From NCBI GenBank assembly GCA_039812685.1, contig JBDIBB010000140.1, forward strand, positions 1 through 9,752: a DNA stretch of 9,752 nt, written 5' to 3'. How positions within the stretch are numbered: the stretch's first letter is position 1; each line of letters opens with the position of its first letter. The notes beneath the pieces were generated by a model, which saw only the letters and a program-made list of their open reading frames with translations, had not been told where the DNA came from and made no database searches. Positions 1 through 6,539 of the stretch are shown one piece after another. The DNA is from JBDIBB01 sp039812685. GTDB taxonomy: Bacteria > Acidobacteriota > Vicinamibacteria > Vicinamibacterales > JAFNAJ01. The position numbers and the translations under genes are program-made.

Positions 1-64
1 CCTGGGCGGTGGCCAGCGCCGGGACGAGGGTGGCCAGGATCGAGGACAGCAGCATGGAGCGCAT
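1..64 (-). CDS. N-terminus of an exported protein (partial)
   Basis: This is a minus-strand gene cut by the left edge; 21 codons are visible. The translation starts MRSMLLSSILATLVPALATAQ, a short basic start, a hydrophobic core and an A-T-A/Q signal-peptidase I site, so the product is very probably exported by Sec. A purine-rich ribosome binding site (AGGAAGG on the minus strand) lies about 5 bases before the ATG at 64, supporting this start; Met4 is a possible second start. The gene diverges from the lectin-domain protein that begins at 200, with a 135-base shared control region. The mature protein is outside the window, so its function cannot be stated. Confidence 0.72.
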   Translation of the reverse strand, partial: MRSMLLSSILATLVPALATAQ

Positions 65-99
65 GCGCCCTTCCTACCACAACTGGCCGGAGCAGGACG

Positions 100-130
100 A
101 CGAATTCCGGGGCGACTTCACGAATTCGTG
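100..130. promoter_or_regulatory. Paired ACGAATTC sites, possible operator
   Basis: The octamer ACGAATTC occurs at 100-107 and again at 120-127, exactly 20 bases apart, about two helical turns. The second copy is the left part of a perfect 12-base palindrome, CACGAATTCGTG, at 119-130. Both lie between two divergent genes for exported proteins. The arrangement resembles a dimeric regulator site with a half-matching partner. Function as an operator is inference; no regulator gene is nearby. Confidence 0.3.
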
Positions 131-185
131 CAGATGCCGCGCTGGGCCAGGCCGCGGCACGAGTCCTGCTAAGCTTCGAGTCCAC

Positions 186-190
186 AGGAG
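186..190 (+). promoter_or_regulatory. Ribosome binding site of the lectin-domain gene
   Basis: AGGAG lies 9 bases before the ATG at 200 and fixes that start. No other in-frame start with a comparable site is seen. Confidence 0.6.
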
Positions 191-199
191 CAGACACCC

Positions 200-1123
200 A
201 TGAGACACGATGGTCTGGCCCCGCTCGCGGGGCGTTCACGGTGGGCCGCGGCGACACTCGCGCTCGCACTGATTGTTTTCCCGCTTGCGGCCGGCGCTCA
301 GGATCGCGTGTCTGCGGTGATGCGCGCCAGCGGCGAAATCGTCACCGGTGCCTTCGAGGATCTGCACGACGGTACGGTGTACGTGCGCGTGACCCTGCAC
401 GACCAGCGCAGGCTCCCGCTCACGGGCATCCTCCTCTTCGATTTCGCGGGCAACGGGCAGGACCTGCCCGAAGCCGAGCGCAACGAGGCGCGCGGCACCG
501 ATCACCTGCTGGTGATGCGCAGCGGGGGCCGGTCGCGCGGCCGCCTGCTGAACATCGAGGGCGGCGAGGGATCGTCGAAACTCGACGAGCCGCGCATCAT
601 CAGCTTCCGCACGGTGGACGGCGAGCTGCGGCGGGTGCGGCCGGCCGACGTCGCGCGTCTCTACCTCGGCAACTATCCCGCGCCGCAGACCCGGCCCGCG
701 CCCGAGCCATCGGCGCGTCCCGACGTCCCGGCGGGACCCGGTCTGAGCGTGCCGGCCAACCGTACCTGGACCAGCACGGGTGTGTTCGTCCGTCAGGGTC
801 AGGTGGTGCGCTTCAGCGCCTCGGGACAGATCTGGCTGAGCGGAGACCGCAACGACGTCGCGACCCCGGCCGGCGCCACCGGTGGACGCGTGGCGCCCGG
901 GTCGCCGGTCAACGCGCTCGCCGGCGCGCTGATCGGCCGCGTGGGCAACGGCGCGCCCTTCGGGATCGGCAACCAGGCCGAGGTGCGCATGCCCGATGCC
1001 GGCGAGCTCTGGCTCGGCGTCAACGACAACGACGTGAACGACAACCGGGGGGAGTTCCGCGTCGAGGTCTCGGCGCAGGGCCAGGCGCCGGGCCGCCGGC
1101 CGCGCCGCGAACGGCCCTTCTGA
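200..1123 (+). CDS. Secreted protein with C-terminal PA-IL/LecA-like lectin domain
   Basis: This 307-residue protein has a signal peptide (residues 1-33, cleavage at AGA/QD), an N-terminal part of two similar modules (about 36-85 and 101-158), a proline-rich linker (159-181) and a C-terminal domain (about 182-293) resembling the calcium-dependent galactose-binding lectin PA-IL (LecA) of Pseudomonas aeruginosa. Points of similarity are the opening tryptophan strand (W190), a G-A-L-I-G-R-V-G-N stretch (242-250) matching LecA's GAL-x-x-x-IGN, and a late loop, NDNDVNDN (275-282), ending in G-x-F-x-V, where LecA has its calcium ligands Asp100, Thr104, Asn107 and Asn108. The loop is about two residues shorter than in LecA, so calcium and sugar binding are inferred. 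The tail (294-307) is arginine-rich. The gene is alone and converges with the S9 peptidase. The role of the N-terminal modules is unknown to me. A general carbohydrate-binding or purely structural domain is the alternative. Confidence 0.82.
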   Translation: MRHDGLAPLAGRSRWAAATLALALIVFPLAAGAQDRVSAVMRASGEIVTGAFEDLHDGTVYVRVTLHDQRRLPLTGILLFDFAGNGQDLPEAERNEARGTDHLLVMRSGGRSRGRLLNIEGGEGSSKLDEPRIISFRTVDGELRRVRPADVARLYLGNYPAPQTRPAPEPSARPDVPAGPGLSVPANRTWTSTGVFVRQGQVVRFSASGQIWLSGDRNDVATPAGATGGRVAPGSPVNALAGALIGRVGNGAPFGIGNQAEVRMPDAGELWLGVNDNDVNDNRGEFRVEVSAQGQAPGRRPRRERPF

Positions 1124-1138
1124 TCCGCGCCGGTCCGC

Positions 1139-1180
1139 GCGGCGCGCGGCAGGGGCCGGCCGGCCCCTGTCCCGCGCCGC
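1139..1180. terminator. Long GC hairpin, likely two-way terminator
   Basis: A 42-base inverted repeat is centred between 1159 and 1160. The arms pair over 21 positions with one C-C mismatch (1147/1172) and one G-T pair (1149/1170); the central 20 bases (1150-1169) are a perfect palindrome. It lies between the convergent lectin-domain and S9 peptidase genes, starting 15 bases after the stop of the first. There is no T-tract on either side, so it is not a classical intrinsic terminator, but its position and strength fit transcription ending or mRNA 3'-end protection. Confidence 0.55.
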
Positions 1181-1192
1181 CGGCGAGCCGAT

Positions 1193-3238
1193 CTAACGCG
1201 ATGCCGTCGGCCTGGCAGCCTCCGGCTGCAGGTACTTGTTCCACCAGTCCAGATAGCGCTGGATCCGATCGCGCTGATAGCTGGGCACCGTGAGCCCGTG
1301 ATACTGCCCCGGGTACACGACGAGCTGCGTCGGCACGTTCAGGCTGCGCAGCGCCTGGTACATCTGCTCCACGCCCGCGATCGGCACGTTGAAGTCCTTC
1401 TCGCCGCACAGGAACAGCGTCGGCGTCCTGATCTTCTCGACGTTGAAGAAGGGGTAGGACACCTTCATCCACACGTCGCGCGCCTTCCACGGCTGCCCCA
1501 TCTCCTGCTCGTACTGCACGATGTACTGGTCGAGGCCGTACATCGAGAACTGCATCGAGCTGCTGGCGCCGCTGACGGCGGCCTTGAAGCGCGGGTCGGT
1601 CGCGATCGTGTAGTTTGTGAGGATGCCGCCGTAGCTCCAGCCACCGAGCCCGAGGCGATCGGGATCGGCCACGCCCTGCCGCACCACTTCGTCGACGGCG
1701 CCGAGCAGATCGACCACCTCCTTGTTGCCCCAGTCGGCGAAGATGGCCTTCTGCGAAGCGTTGCCACGGCCGCTGCTGCCGCGATAGTTCACCTGGATCA
1801 CCACCAGCCCGTTGGCCGCGAAGAACTCCCGGTCGAAGGTGAAGCCGTAGCTGTCCTGGCCGTTGGGTCCCCCGTGGATGTAGAGCACGGCCGGGTACTT
1901 CCGGCCGGCGACGTAACCCGCCGGCTTCGTGACCAGGCCGTGAATCTCGGTGCCATCCTTGCTCCTGGAGGTGAGGTCCTCCAGCGTGCCCAGCTGCCAC
2001 TGCGCGGCCAGTTCGTCGTTGTGCGACGTGAGCTTGCGCAGCGTGCCGCCCTCCAGCGCGTAGATCTCGGCAACCTCGGCGGGACTCGAGGCGAGCACCG
2101 CCATGCCGCCGTCGCGGCCCAGGCTCGGGGCGCGCACGACGCGGCGGCCGCTGGTCAATCGTTCCACCTCGCCGCCCGTCGCCCGGATGCGCGCGACGTA
2201 CGTGGCGCGATCGTCGTCGACGTCGAACACGAGCGCTGCGCCGTCGGCTGTCCACACCGGGCTGGACGCCGGCCGGTCGAACGCGGCGGTCAGGACGGCT
2301 GGCGTGCCGCCGGCCGCCGGCACGACGGCCACCTTGTCCACGTCGTATGCGAAGTACTTGTCCTCGTCTCCCACGAGCACCGCGATGCGCGTGCCGTCAG
2401 GGCTCCATGCGGGCCGGCCGGCCTCCGCCTCCTTCGTGGCGGTCAGGGCCCTGGGCTCGGCGCCGGCCTTCGCCTCGATCACGAACAGATCGAAGTTGGC
2501 CGTGCGGTCGGGGTCGGCGTGCGCGCGCTTGCTGCGGAAGGCGATCCGCGTGCCGTCGGGCGACCACGCCGGATCGAGGTCGTCGGCGTCCCCCTTCGAG
2601 AGGACGTCCAGCTTCTTCGTGGCGATGTCGAACACCGCCAGGCGCGAGTAGAAGCGCTTCAGGTAGCCGGCGCGATCCTGCTTGAAGTGGTAGCGATCGA
2701 TGACGATGGGCGGCGTGGTCTTCCGCTTCCAGCCCTCCAGTTGCTCGGGTTCGTCGGCCGGATCGTAGTCGTCGACCACCAGCGCGAGCCGCGCGCTGTC
2801 GGGTGACCACTCGTAGTCGGAGACGCCGCCCTTGATGTCGGTGAGCTTCTGCGCCTCGCCGCCGGCGCGGTTCAGCAGCCACACCTGGGCGCCCTTCTTC
2901 TTCTCGCCCTCGTCACCGCGCGAGGCGAGAAAGGCCAGGTACTTGCCGTCGGGGCTCCAGCGCGGCCGCGACTCGCTGTCGGGCGAGGCGGTCAGCTGGA
3001 TGGACTCGCCGCCGCGCCACCGCGTCATCCACACGTGCGTGTTGCGCTTGTCCTTCTCGACGTCGACCGTCGAGACGGTGTAGGCCACCCACTCGCCGTC
3101 GGGTGAGCGCTGGGGATCGCCAACCGTCTTGATCCTCGCCAGATCGTCGAGCGAGATGGGACGCTTGGCTGGCTGGGCGATGGCGGCGACGGCCGTCAAC
3201 GCCGAGACGAGCACGGCGAAACAGGTCACTCTGCGCAT
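1193..3238 (-). CDS. Exported S9 family (prolyl oligopeptidase-like) serine peptidase
   Basis: This 681-residue protein has a signal peptide (1-21, cleavage at AIA/Q), so it should act in the periplasm or outside the cell, cleaving peptides. The N-terminal half is a beta-propeller with several WSPDG-type PD40 repeats (near 45, 94, 144, 225, 278 and a weaker one at 329). The C-terminal alpha/beta-hydrolase domain starts near 425. It has HGGP (455-458), the oxyanion tyrosine in NYRGS (Tyr485), the nucleophile in GWSYGG (Ser535), Asp615 in CGEKDFNVP and His647 in YPGQYHG, so the triad is complete. Length and order fit the S9C group (acylaminoacyl-peptidase or dipeptidyl-peptidase 5 type) better than true prolyl oligopeptidase; exact specificity cannot be read from sequence. 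A GAGG ribosome binding site lies 5 bases before the ATG. It is a single gene, divergent from uridine kinase and convergent with the lectin-domain gene. Confidence 0.95.
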   Translation of the reverse strand: MRRVTCFAVLVSALTAVAAIAQPAKRPISLDDLARIKTVGDPQRSPDGEWVAYTVSTVDVEKDKRNTHVWMTRWRGGESIQLTASPDSESRPRWSPDGKYLAFLASRGDEGEKKKGAQVWLLNRAGGEAQKLTDIKGGVSDYEWSPDSARLALVVDDYDPADEPEQLEGWKRKTTPPIVIDRYHFKQDRAGYLKRFYSRLAVFDIATKKLDVLSKGDADDLDPAWSPDGTRIAFRSKRAHADPDRTANFDLFVIEAKAGAEPRALTATKEAEAGRPAWSPDGTRIAVLVGDEDKYFAYDVDKVAVVPAAGGTPAVLTAAFDRPASSPVWTADGAALVFDVDDDRATYVARIRATGGEVERLTSGRRVVRAPSLGRDGGMAVLASSPAEVAEIYALEGGTLRKLTSHNDELAAQWQLGTLEDLTSRSKDGTEIHGLVTKPAGYVAGRKYPAVLYIHGGPNGQDSYGFTFDREFFAANGLVVIQVNYRGSSGRGNASQKAIFADWGNKEVVDLLGAVDEVVRQGVADPDRLGLGGWSYGGILTNYTIATDPRFKAAVSGASSSMQFSMYGLDQYIVQYEQEMGQPWKARDVWMKVSYPFFNVEKIRTPTLFLCGEKDFNVPIAGVEQMYQALRSLNVPTQLVVYPGQYHGLTVPSYQRDRIQRYLDWWNKYLQPEAARPTASR

Positions 3239-3364
3239 GGGAACCTCGGAAGAAGGGGATCGCGGCCCGCTGGAGCCCGGACGCGAGCGCCGGCCAGCTT
3301 AACACGCGCGGGGTATGCTACCGCCAGGCGGCGCGGGACGTGCATCGGCCGGAACCCACCGCCC

Positions 3365-3370
3365 TGGAGG
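3365..3370 (+). promoter_or_regulatory. Ribosome binding site that sets the uridine kinase start
   Basis: TGGAGG lies 10 bases before the ATG at 3381. An in-frame ATG at 3315 would add 22 residues with no kinase similarity and has no ribosome binding site, so 3381 is chosen. The upstream ATG is part of TATGCT (3314-3319), which could instead be a weak -10 element. Confidence 0.55.
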
Positions 3371-3380
3371 CAGGCCGCCC

Positions 3381-4019
3381 ATGTCGCAGCACACCGTCTC
3401 GAAGAGCGCCGTCGTCATCGGCGTCGCCGGAGGCTCGGGATCCGGCAAGACCACCGTCGTCCGCCGGATCGTCGAGAGCCTGGGCGACGATCGGGTGACC
3501 GTCGTCGATCACGATCGCTACTATCACGATCGGTCCGAGCTGCGCCTCGAGGAGCGCGCTGCCCTCAACTACGACCACCCCGACTCGCTCGACACCGAGC
3601 TGATGGTGCGCCACCTGCTCGAGTTGCGTGCCGGCTGTGACGTGGAGATGCCCGTCTACGATTTCGCGCGCTACGCGCGCCGCGGCGTCACGGAGATCGC
3701 TCCCGCGCGCCGCGCGATCATCGTGGAGGGCATCCTGATCTACACCGACGCGGCGTTGCGCGACCTGATGGACATCAAGGTGTTCGTCGACACCGACGAC
3801 GACACGCGGTTCATCCGGCGGTTGCGGCGCGACGTCGCCGAGCGGGGGCGGACGATGGAGTCGGTGATCGAGCAGTACCTCGGCACGGTGAAGCCGATGC
3901 ACCTCGAGTTCGTCGAGCCGAGCAAGCGATACGCCGATGTCATCATTCCGCGCGGCGGCCACAACGCCGTGGCCATCGACATGCTGCTCACGCTGATCCG
4001 GAGCCTCGCCCAGGCGTAG
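3381..4019 (+). CDS. udk: Uridine kinase
   Basis: This 212-residue cytosolic P-loop kinase is expected to phosphorylate uridine (and usually cytidine) to the monophosphate in pyrimidine salvage. The Walker A loop GGSGSGKT is at residues 17-24 and follows a short hydrophobic beta strand. Family motifs follow in order: a DHDRYYHD stretch (about 43-50), NYDHPDSLD, the nucleoside-site motif MPVYDFARYAR, the strand IIVEGIL, and the arginine-rich RFIRRLRRD region that forms the lid. Length is close to the usual 205-215 residues. The start at 3381 is preferred because the conserved protein begins just before the first beta strand. The gene stands alone, divergent from the S9 peptidase, and its stop is 2 bases before a perfect inverted repeat. 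Phosphoribulokinase belongs to the same superfamily, but the small size and motifs favour uridine kinase. Confidence 0.93.
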   Translation: MSQHTVSKSAVVIGVAGGSGSGKTTVVRRIVESLGDDRVTVVDHDRYYHDRSELRLEERAALNYDHPDSLDTELMVRHLLELRAGCDVEMPVYDFARYARRGVTEIAPARRAIIVEGILIYTDAALRDLMDIKVFVDTDDDTRFIRRLRRDVAERGRTMESVIEQYLGTVKPMHLEFVEPSKRYADVIIPRGGHNAVAIDMLLTLIRSLAQA

Positions 4020-4021
4020 AA

Positions 4022-4079
4022 AAATGGGGTCGGGTGTATTTTCCGCTGCGCCTCCCGGAAAATACACCCGACCCCATTT
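4022..4079. repeat. Perfect 24-bp inverted repeat (REP-like or two-way terminator)
   Basis: The arms at 4022-4045 and 4056-4079 are exact reverse complements of 24 bases, separated by a 10-base loop (CTGCGCCTCC). The outer ends are A/T-rich, so each strand shows a hairpin followed by a run rich in T: ATTTCTTCTT after the plus-strand hairpin and ATTTTTCT after the minus-strand one. It fills nearly all of the 65 bases between the stops of convergent udk and the zinc peptidase. The arm is less GC-rich than the surrounding genes and begins with an AAATGGGGTC-type motif, which I associate with REP-like intergenic repeats mobilised by REP-associated tyrosine transposases. Terminator function is well supported by structure; the mobile-repeat origin is inference. 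Confidence 0.85.
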
Positions 4080-4084
4080 CTTCT

Positions 4085-4954
4085 TCAGCGCAGGCCGGCC
4101 GCCTTGAAGGTGTCGCACGCCTCGACCTGGCCCGACTGCAGACCGCGGCGCAGCCACTCCACACGCTGCGCCGAGCTGCCGTGGGTGAACGACTCGGGGT
4201 TCACGCGCCGCCCCGCCATCTTCATCATGCGATCGTCACCGATGGCTGCCGCCGCCCCCAACCCTTCCTCGAAATCGCCGGGATCGAGGCGGCCCTGGCG
4301 GTTGGCGTAGTAGCCCCAGACGCCGGCAAAGCAGTCAGCCTGCAGCTCCATGAGCACCGAGAGCTGGTTGGCCGCGCCGGGATTGCGCCGCTGCAGCGCG
4401 CGCACCTGCCGCTCCACGCCCAGCACGGCCTGCACGTGGTGCCCGATCTCGTGCGCCAGCACGTAGGCCTGCGCGAAGTCGCCGGCGGCGCCGAAGCGAC
4501 GGTCGAGATCGTCGTAGAAGCTCAGATCGATGTAGGCCTTCTCGTCGCCCGGGCAATAGAACGGCCCGATCGACGACTCGGCGACGCCGCACGTGGTCTG
4601 CAGGGGCTGATCGAAGACCACCAGCCTCGCACGCCGGTAGCGTCCCGGCAGCAACTGCTCCCAGGTGTCCTGCACGGAGTCGAGCGCCTCGCTGACGAGC
4701 GCGAACCGCTGCTGTTCGGTCGGGCTGGCACTTGCCGCGCCGCCGGCACCGGGCCGCGGCGACGTCGACGCCTGATCGGGAAAGCCGCCTCCACCGCCAA
4801 CCAGCGACAGGAAGTCCTGTCCGGTGAGCCACGACAGCACGAGGAGCAGCACCAGGCCGCCAAGACCCAGCGGCAGGCCGCGCCGCACCATCCCCCCACC
4901 CTGTCCCCGCCGGTCCTCGACGTCACGCGATCGGTAGCCTGGCGTCCACTTCAT
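4085..4954 (-). CDS. Membrane-anchored neutral zinc metallopeptidase, YpfJ family
   Basis: This 289-residue protein matches the YpfJ (putative neutral zinc metallopeptidase) family in size and layout. The start has the family's typical MKW...R..DVEDRRG stretch (1-17). One membrane helix (about 29-44) follows, then a flexible Gly/Ser/Pro linker (53-78) and the catalytic domain. The zinc motif is HEIGHH (168-173), with Glu169 as catalytic base; the downstream ELQADCFAGVW (203-213) probably supplies the third ligand. Cys122 and Cys134, in the CG...FYCPGD region, could form a disulfide, which fits an extracytoplasmic catalytic domain. The substrate of this family is not established. A GAGGGG site lies 5 bases before the ATG at 4954. 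The gene diverges from another HExxH peptidase across 168 bases, and converges with udk. Confidence 0.92.
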   Translation of the reverse strand: MKWTPGYRSRDVEDRRGQGGGMVRRGLPLGLGGLVLLLVLSWLTGQDFLSLVGGGGGFPDQASTSPRPGAGGAASASPTEQQRFALVSEALDSVQDTWEQLLPGRYRRARLVVFDQPLQTTCGVAESSIGPFYCPGDEKAYIDLSFYDDLDRRFGAAGDFAQAYVLAHEIGHHVQAVLGVERQVRALQRRNPGAANQLSVLMELQADCFAGVWGYYANRQGRLDPGDFEEGLGAAAAIGDDRMMKMAGRRVNPESFTHGSSAQRVEWLRRGLQSGQVEACDTFKAAGLR

Positions 4955-5070
4955 CTAGCCCCTCGCCGGTTCGATGCCCGCCCAATCGGGGCGGCCGCTC
5001 ACGGAGAAGCCTACCCCGACCGCTTGGGCCGTGGCGAGTGCCGCATGGTCCGGCAGGCAGGCCCGGGCTG

Positions 5071-5099
5071 TTGACAGCCGACAGCGTCTCCGGGAGGAT
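5071..5099 (+). promoter_or_regulatory. Candidate sigma-70-type promoter of the peptidase at 5123
   Basis: TTGACA at 5071-5076 is an exact -35 consensus. With a 17-base spacer the -10 position is GAGGAT (5094-5099), which matches only 3 of 6 consensus bases. It would give a leader of roughly 17 bases holding the ribosome binding site GAAGG (5109-5113). The -35 is convincing, the -10 is weak. Confidence 0.4.
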
Positions 5100-5122
5100 G
5101 CAGGAGTCGAAGGTCGCAGCCG

Positions 5123-6427
5123 ATGACGCTCCCGCCGCTCGCCCGTGTCGCCGTCGCGCTCGCCGGACTGTGCGTCGTCGCGTCATCCGCCGCCGGAGAC
5201 CAGCGCCCCTGGTGGCGCGCCGGGGACGGCGGAATCATCGCGATCGGCAACGCGCCACGCGAGCAGGTAGAGGCCGTCGCCGACACGCTGGCCCGTGCCC
5301 GGCGTGCCTTCGTCGCGGTGCCGTCTCCCCCGGGCGAGCGGCGTGCCGGCCCGCTGGTCGTCTTCGTGTTCGGCGATCAGGCGACGGCCCACGCCTTCCG
5401 TCCCCTCTACGAGGGCCGCGTGGTCGAGGTGGGCGGCGCCTACCTGCCCGGTGACGAGCAACACTTCATCACGGTTGCCCCGGCCGAGGGCGACAGCGGC
5501 CCGGCGTGGGCGGCGGTGTTTCACGAGTTCAGCCACTTCCTGGCACGTCAGGCCACTGGCGAACTGCCCGCGTGGTTCGACGAGGGACTCGCCGAGTTCC
5601 ACGCCACGCTGCGGCTGCCGCAGGACGATGGCGAGGCCGTCGTCGGCCTGCCACCGGCTTCGTGGTTGCGGGTGCTCGCGCGCGAGCCCCGGCTGCCGCT
5701 CACCGACCTGCTCGCCGTGACGCGTGACTCGGCGTTCTACAACGAGGGCCCGCAGCGCGACGTGTTCTACGCGCAGGCATGGCTCACGGCGCACTACCTG
5801 CTGGCGGGCAACCGGGAACGCACGCCGCAACTGTTCGAGTACCTGCGGTCGACGGCCGAGGGCGTGCCCGTGACAGAGGCATTCGACCGGGCGTTCGCGG
5901 CTCCGCCGGCGGTACTGGAGAAGGAACTGGACGACTACCTGGCGCTCGGCCGCTTCCTCACCACCCGCGTGCGCGTGACTGGACCGAGCGACCGACGCGG
6001 CGGCAGCGCGCCGCTGGCACCCGCCGACGCGGAAGCCTGGCTGGGAGAATTGCTGCTGCGGCTCGGCCGCGACCACGAAGCGCGCAACCACCTGGAGTCC
6101 GCGCTCGGCCACGACGGATCGCACGCCCGGGCGCTGTCGGCGCTCGGCGCGCTCGCCGTGCGCGAGCAGCAGCCGGGCGAAGCGCGCTCGCTGCTGTCGC
6201 GCGCCGCCTCGCTCTCGCCCTCCGACGCGGTCGTGCAGCTCAGGTGGGGCCGCTTCCTGGCGGCACAGGCGTCGCTGGCCTCCGACGAAGACGACCGGGC
6301 GAGCGACCTCGATGCGCTGGCGCTCGCGGCGCGCCGGGTGCTCGACGCCCCATCGGCCGGCTGGCAGGTTCACGCCATGGCTCGCGGGTGGCTGCGCGCG
6401 GCGGCCGCCGCCCGATCACGTCGCTGA
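5123..6427 (+). CDS. Exported HExxH metallopeptidase with TPR-like repeats
   Basis: This 434-residue protein begins with a signal peptide (about 1-25, ending SSAAG/DQ). The catalytic region has HEFSH (134-138), the zinc-binding HExxH motif, followed 15 residues later by WFDEGLAEF (151-159), where Glu154 or Glu158 would be the third ligand, as in gluzincins. This H-E-x-x-H plus EGLAE arrangement is typical of DUF1570 and peptidase-MA-like proteins, many of which are uncharacterised. Residues about 300-375 contain alanine/leucine-rich helical pairs that read as two TPR-like units (for example 304-331 and 337-365), suggesting a protein-binding tail. The ATG at 5123 has GAAGG 9 bases upstream; a nearby ATG at 5098 is out of frame. 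The gene is alone, divergent from the YpfJ-type peptidase and convergent with dedA. The active site is intact, but substrate and role are unknown. Confidence 0.85.
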   Translation: MTLPPLARVAVALAGLCVVASSAAGDQRPWWRAGDGGIIAIGNAPREQVEAVADTLARARRAFVAVPSPPGERRAGPLVVFVFGDQATAHAFRPLYEGRVVEVGGAYLPGDEQHFITVAPAEGDSGPAWAAVFHEFSHFLARQATGELPAWFDEGLAEFHATLRLPQDDGEAVVGLPPASWLRVLAREPRLPLTDLLAVTRDSAFYNEGPQRDVFYAQAWLTAHYLLAGNRERTPQLFEYLRSTAEGVPVTEAFDRAFAAPPAVLEKELDDYLALGRFLTTRVRVTGPSDRRGGSAPLAPADAEAWLGELLLRLGRDHEARNHLESALGHDGSHARALSALGALAVREQQPGEARSLLSRAASLSPSDAVVQLRWGRFLAAQASLASDEDDRASDLDALALAARRVLDAPSAGWQVHAMARGWLRAAAAARSRR

Positions 6428-6452
6428 AGCCGGGCCGCAAGCCGGGCGCAGC

Positions 6453-6471
6453 CCGCGGCCCCGGGCCGCGG
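6453..6471. terminator. GC palindrome at a convergent junction, likely terminator
   Basis: Nine-base arms, CCGCGGCCC (6453-6461) and GGGCCGCGG (6463-6471), are perfectly complementary around one central base. The site is 26 bases after the stop of the TPR-tailed peptidase and about 70 bases past the stop of the convergent DedA gene. No T-run follows, so intrinsic termination is only likely. The rest of 6428-6539 is GC-rich with a short direct repeat, AAGCCGGGC, at 6427-6435 and 6439-6447. Confidence 0.4.
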
Positions 6472-6539
6472 ACTCCATCCAGATCCCGCCTCGCGAGGCT
6501 GCCGATCCTCCGGCCGGCGCCGCCGCGGGCCCGGCCGCG

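Noticed and set aside
9..203. A 64-codon plus-strand frame at the left edge
   Set aside because: It is antisense to the signal-peptide-encoding start of the minus-strand gene, has no ribosome binding site and crosses the control region into the next gene's start.
241..1293. A 350-codon plus-strand frame inside the lectin-domain gene
   Set aside because: It is a shifted frame of the real gene, with arginine-rich composition; the 200-1123 frame has the signal peptide, ribosome binding site and a recognisable domain.
1298..2806. A 502-codon open frame on the plus strand opposite the S9 peptidase
   Set aside because: It is wholly antisense to a peptidase with intact motifs, is rich in R, A, H and V with no recognisable domain, and has no ribosome binding site. 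GC-rich codon use keeps such frames open by chance.
3315..3380. In-frame upstream extension of uridine kinase
   Set aside because: The 22 extra residues are Gly/Pro/Arg-rich and outside the family's usual length, and there is no ribosome binding site before 3315.
4034..5074. A 346-codon plus-strand frame opposite the YpfJ-type peptidase
   Set aside because: It starts inside the perfect inverted repeat, is antisense to a well-supported gene and shows no family motif.
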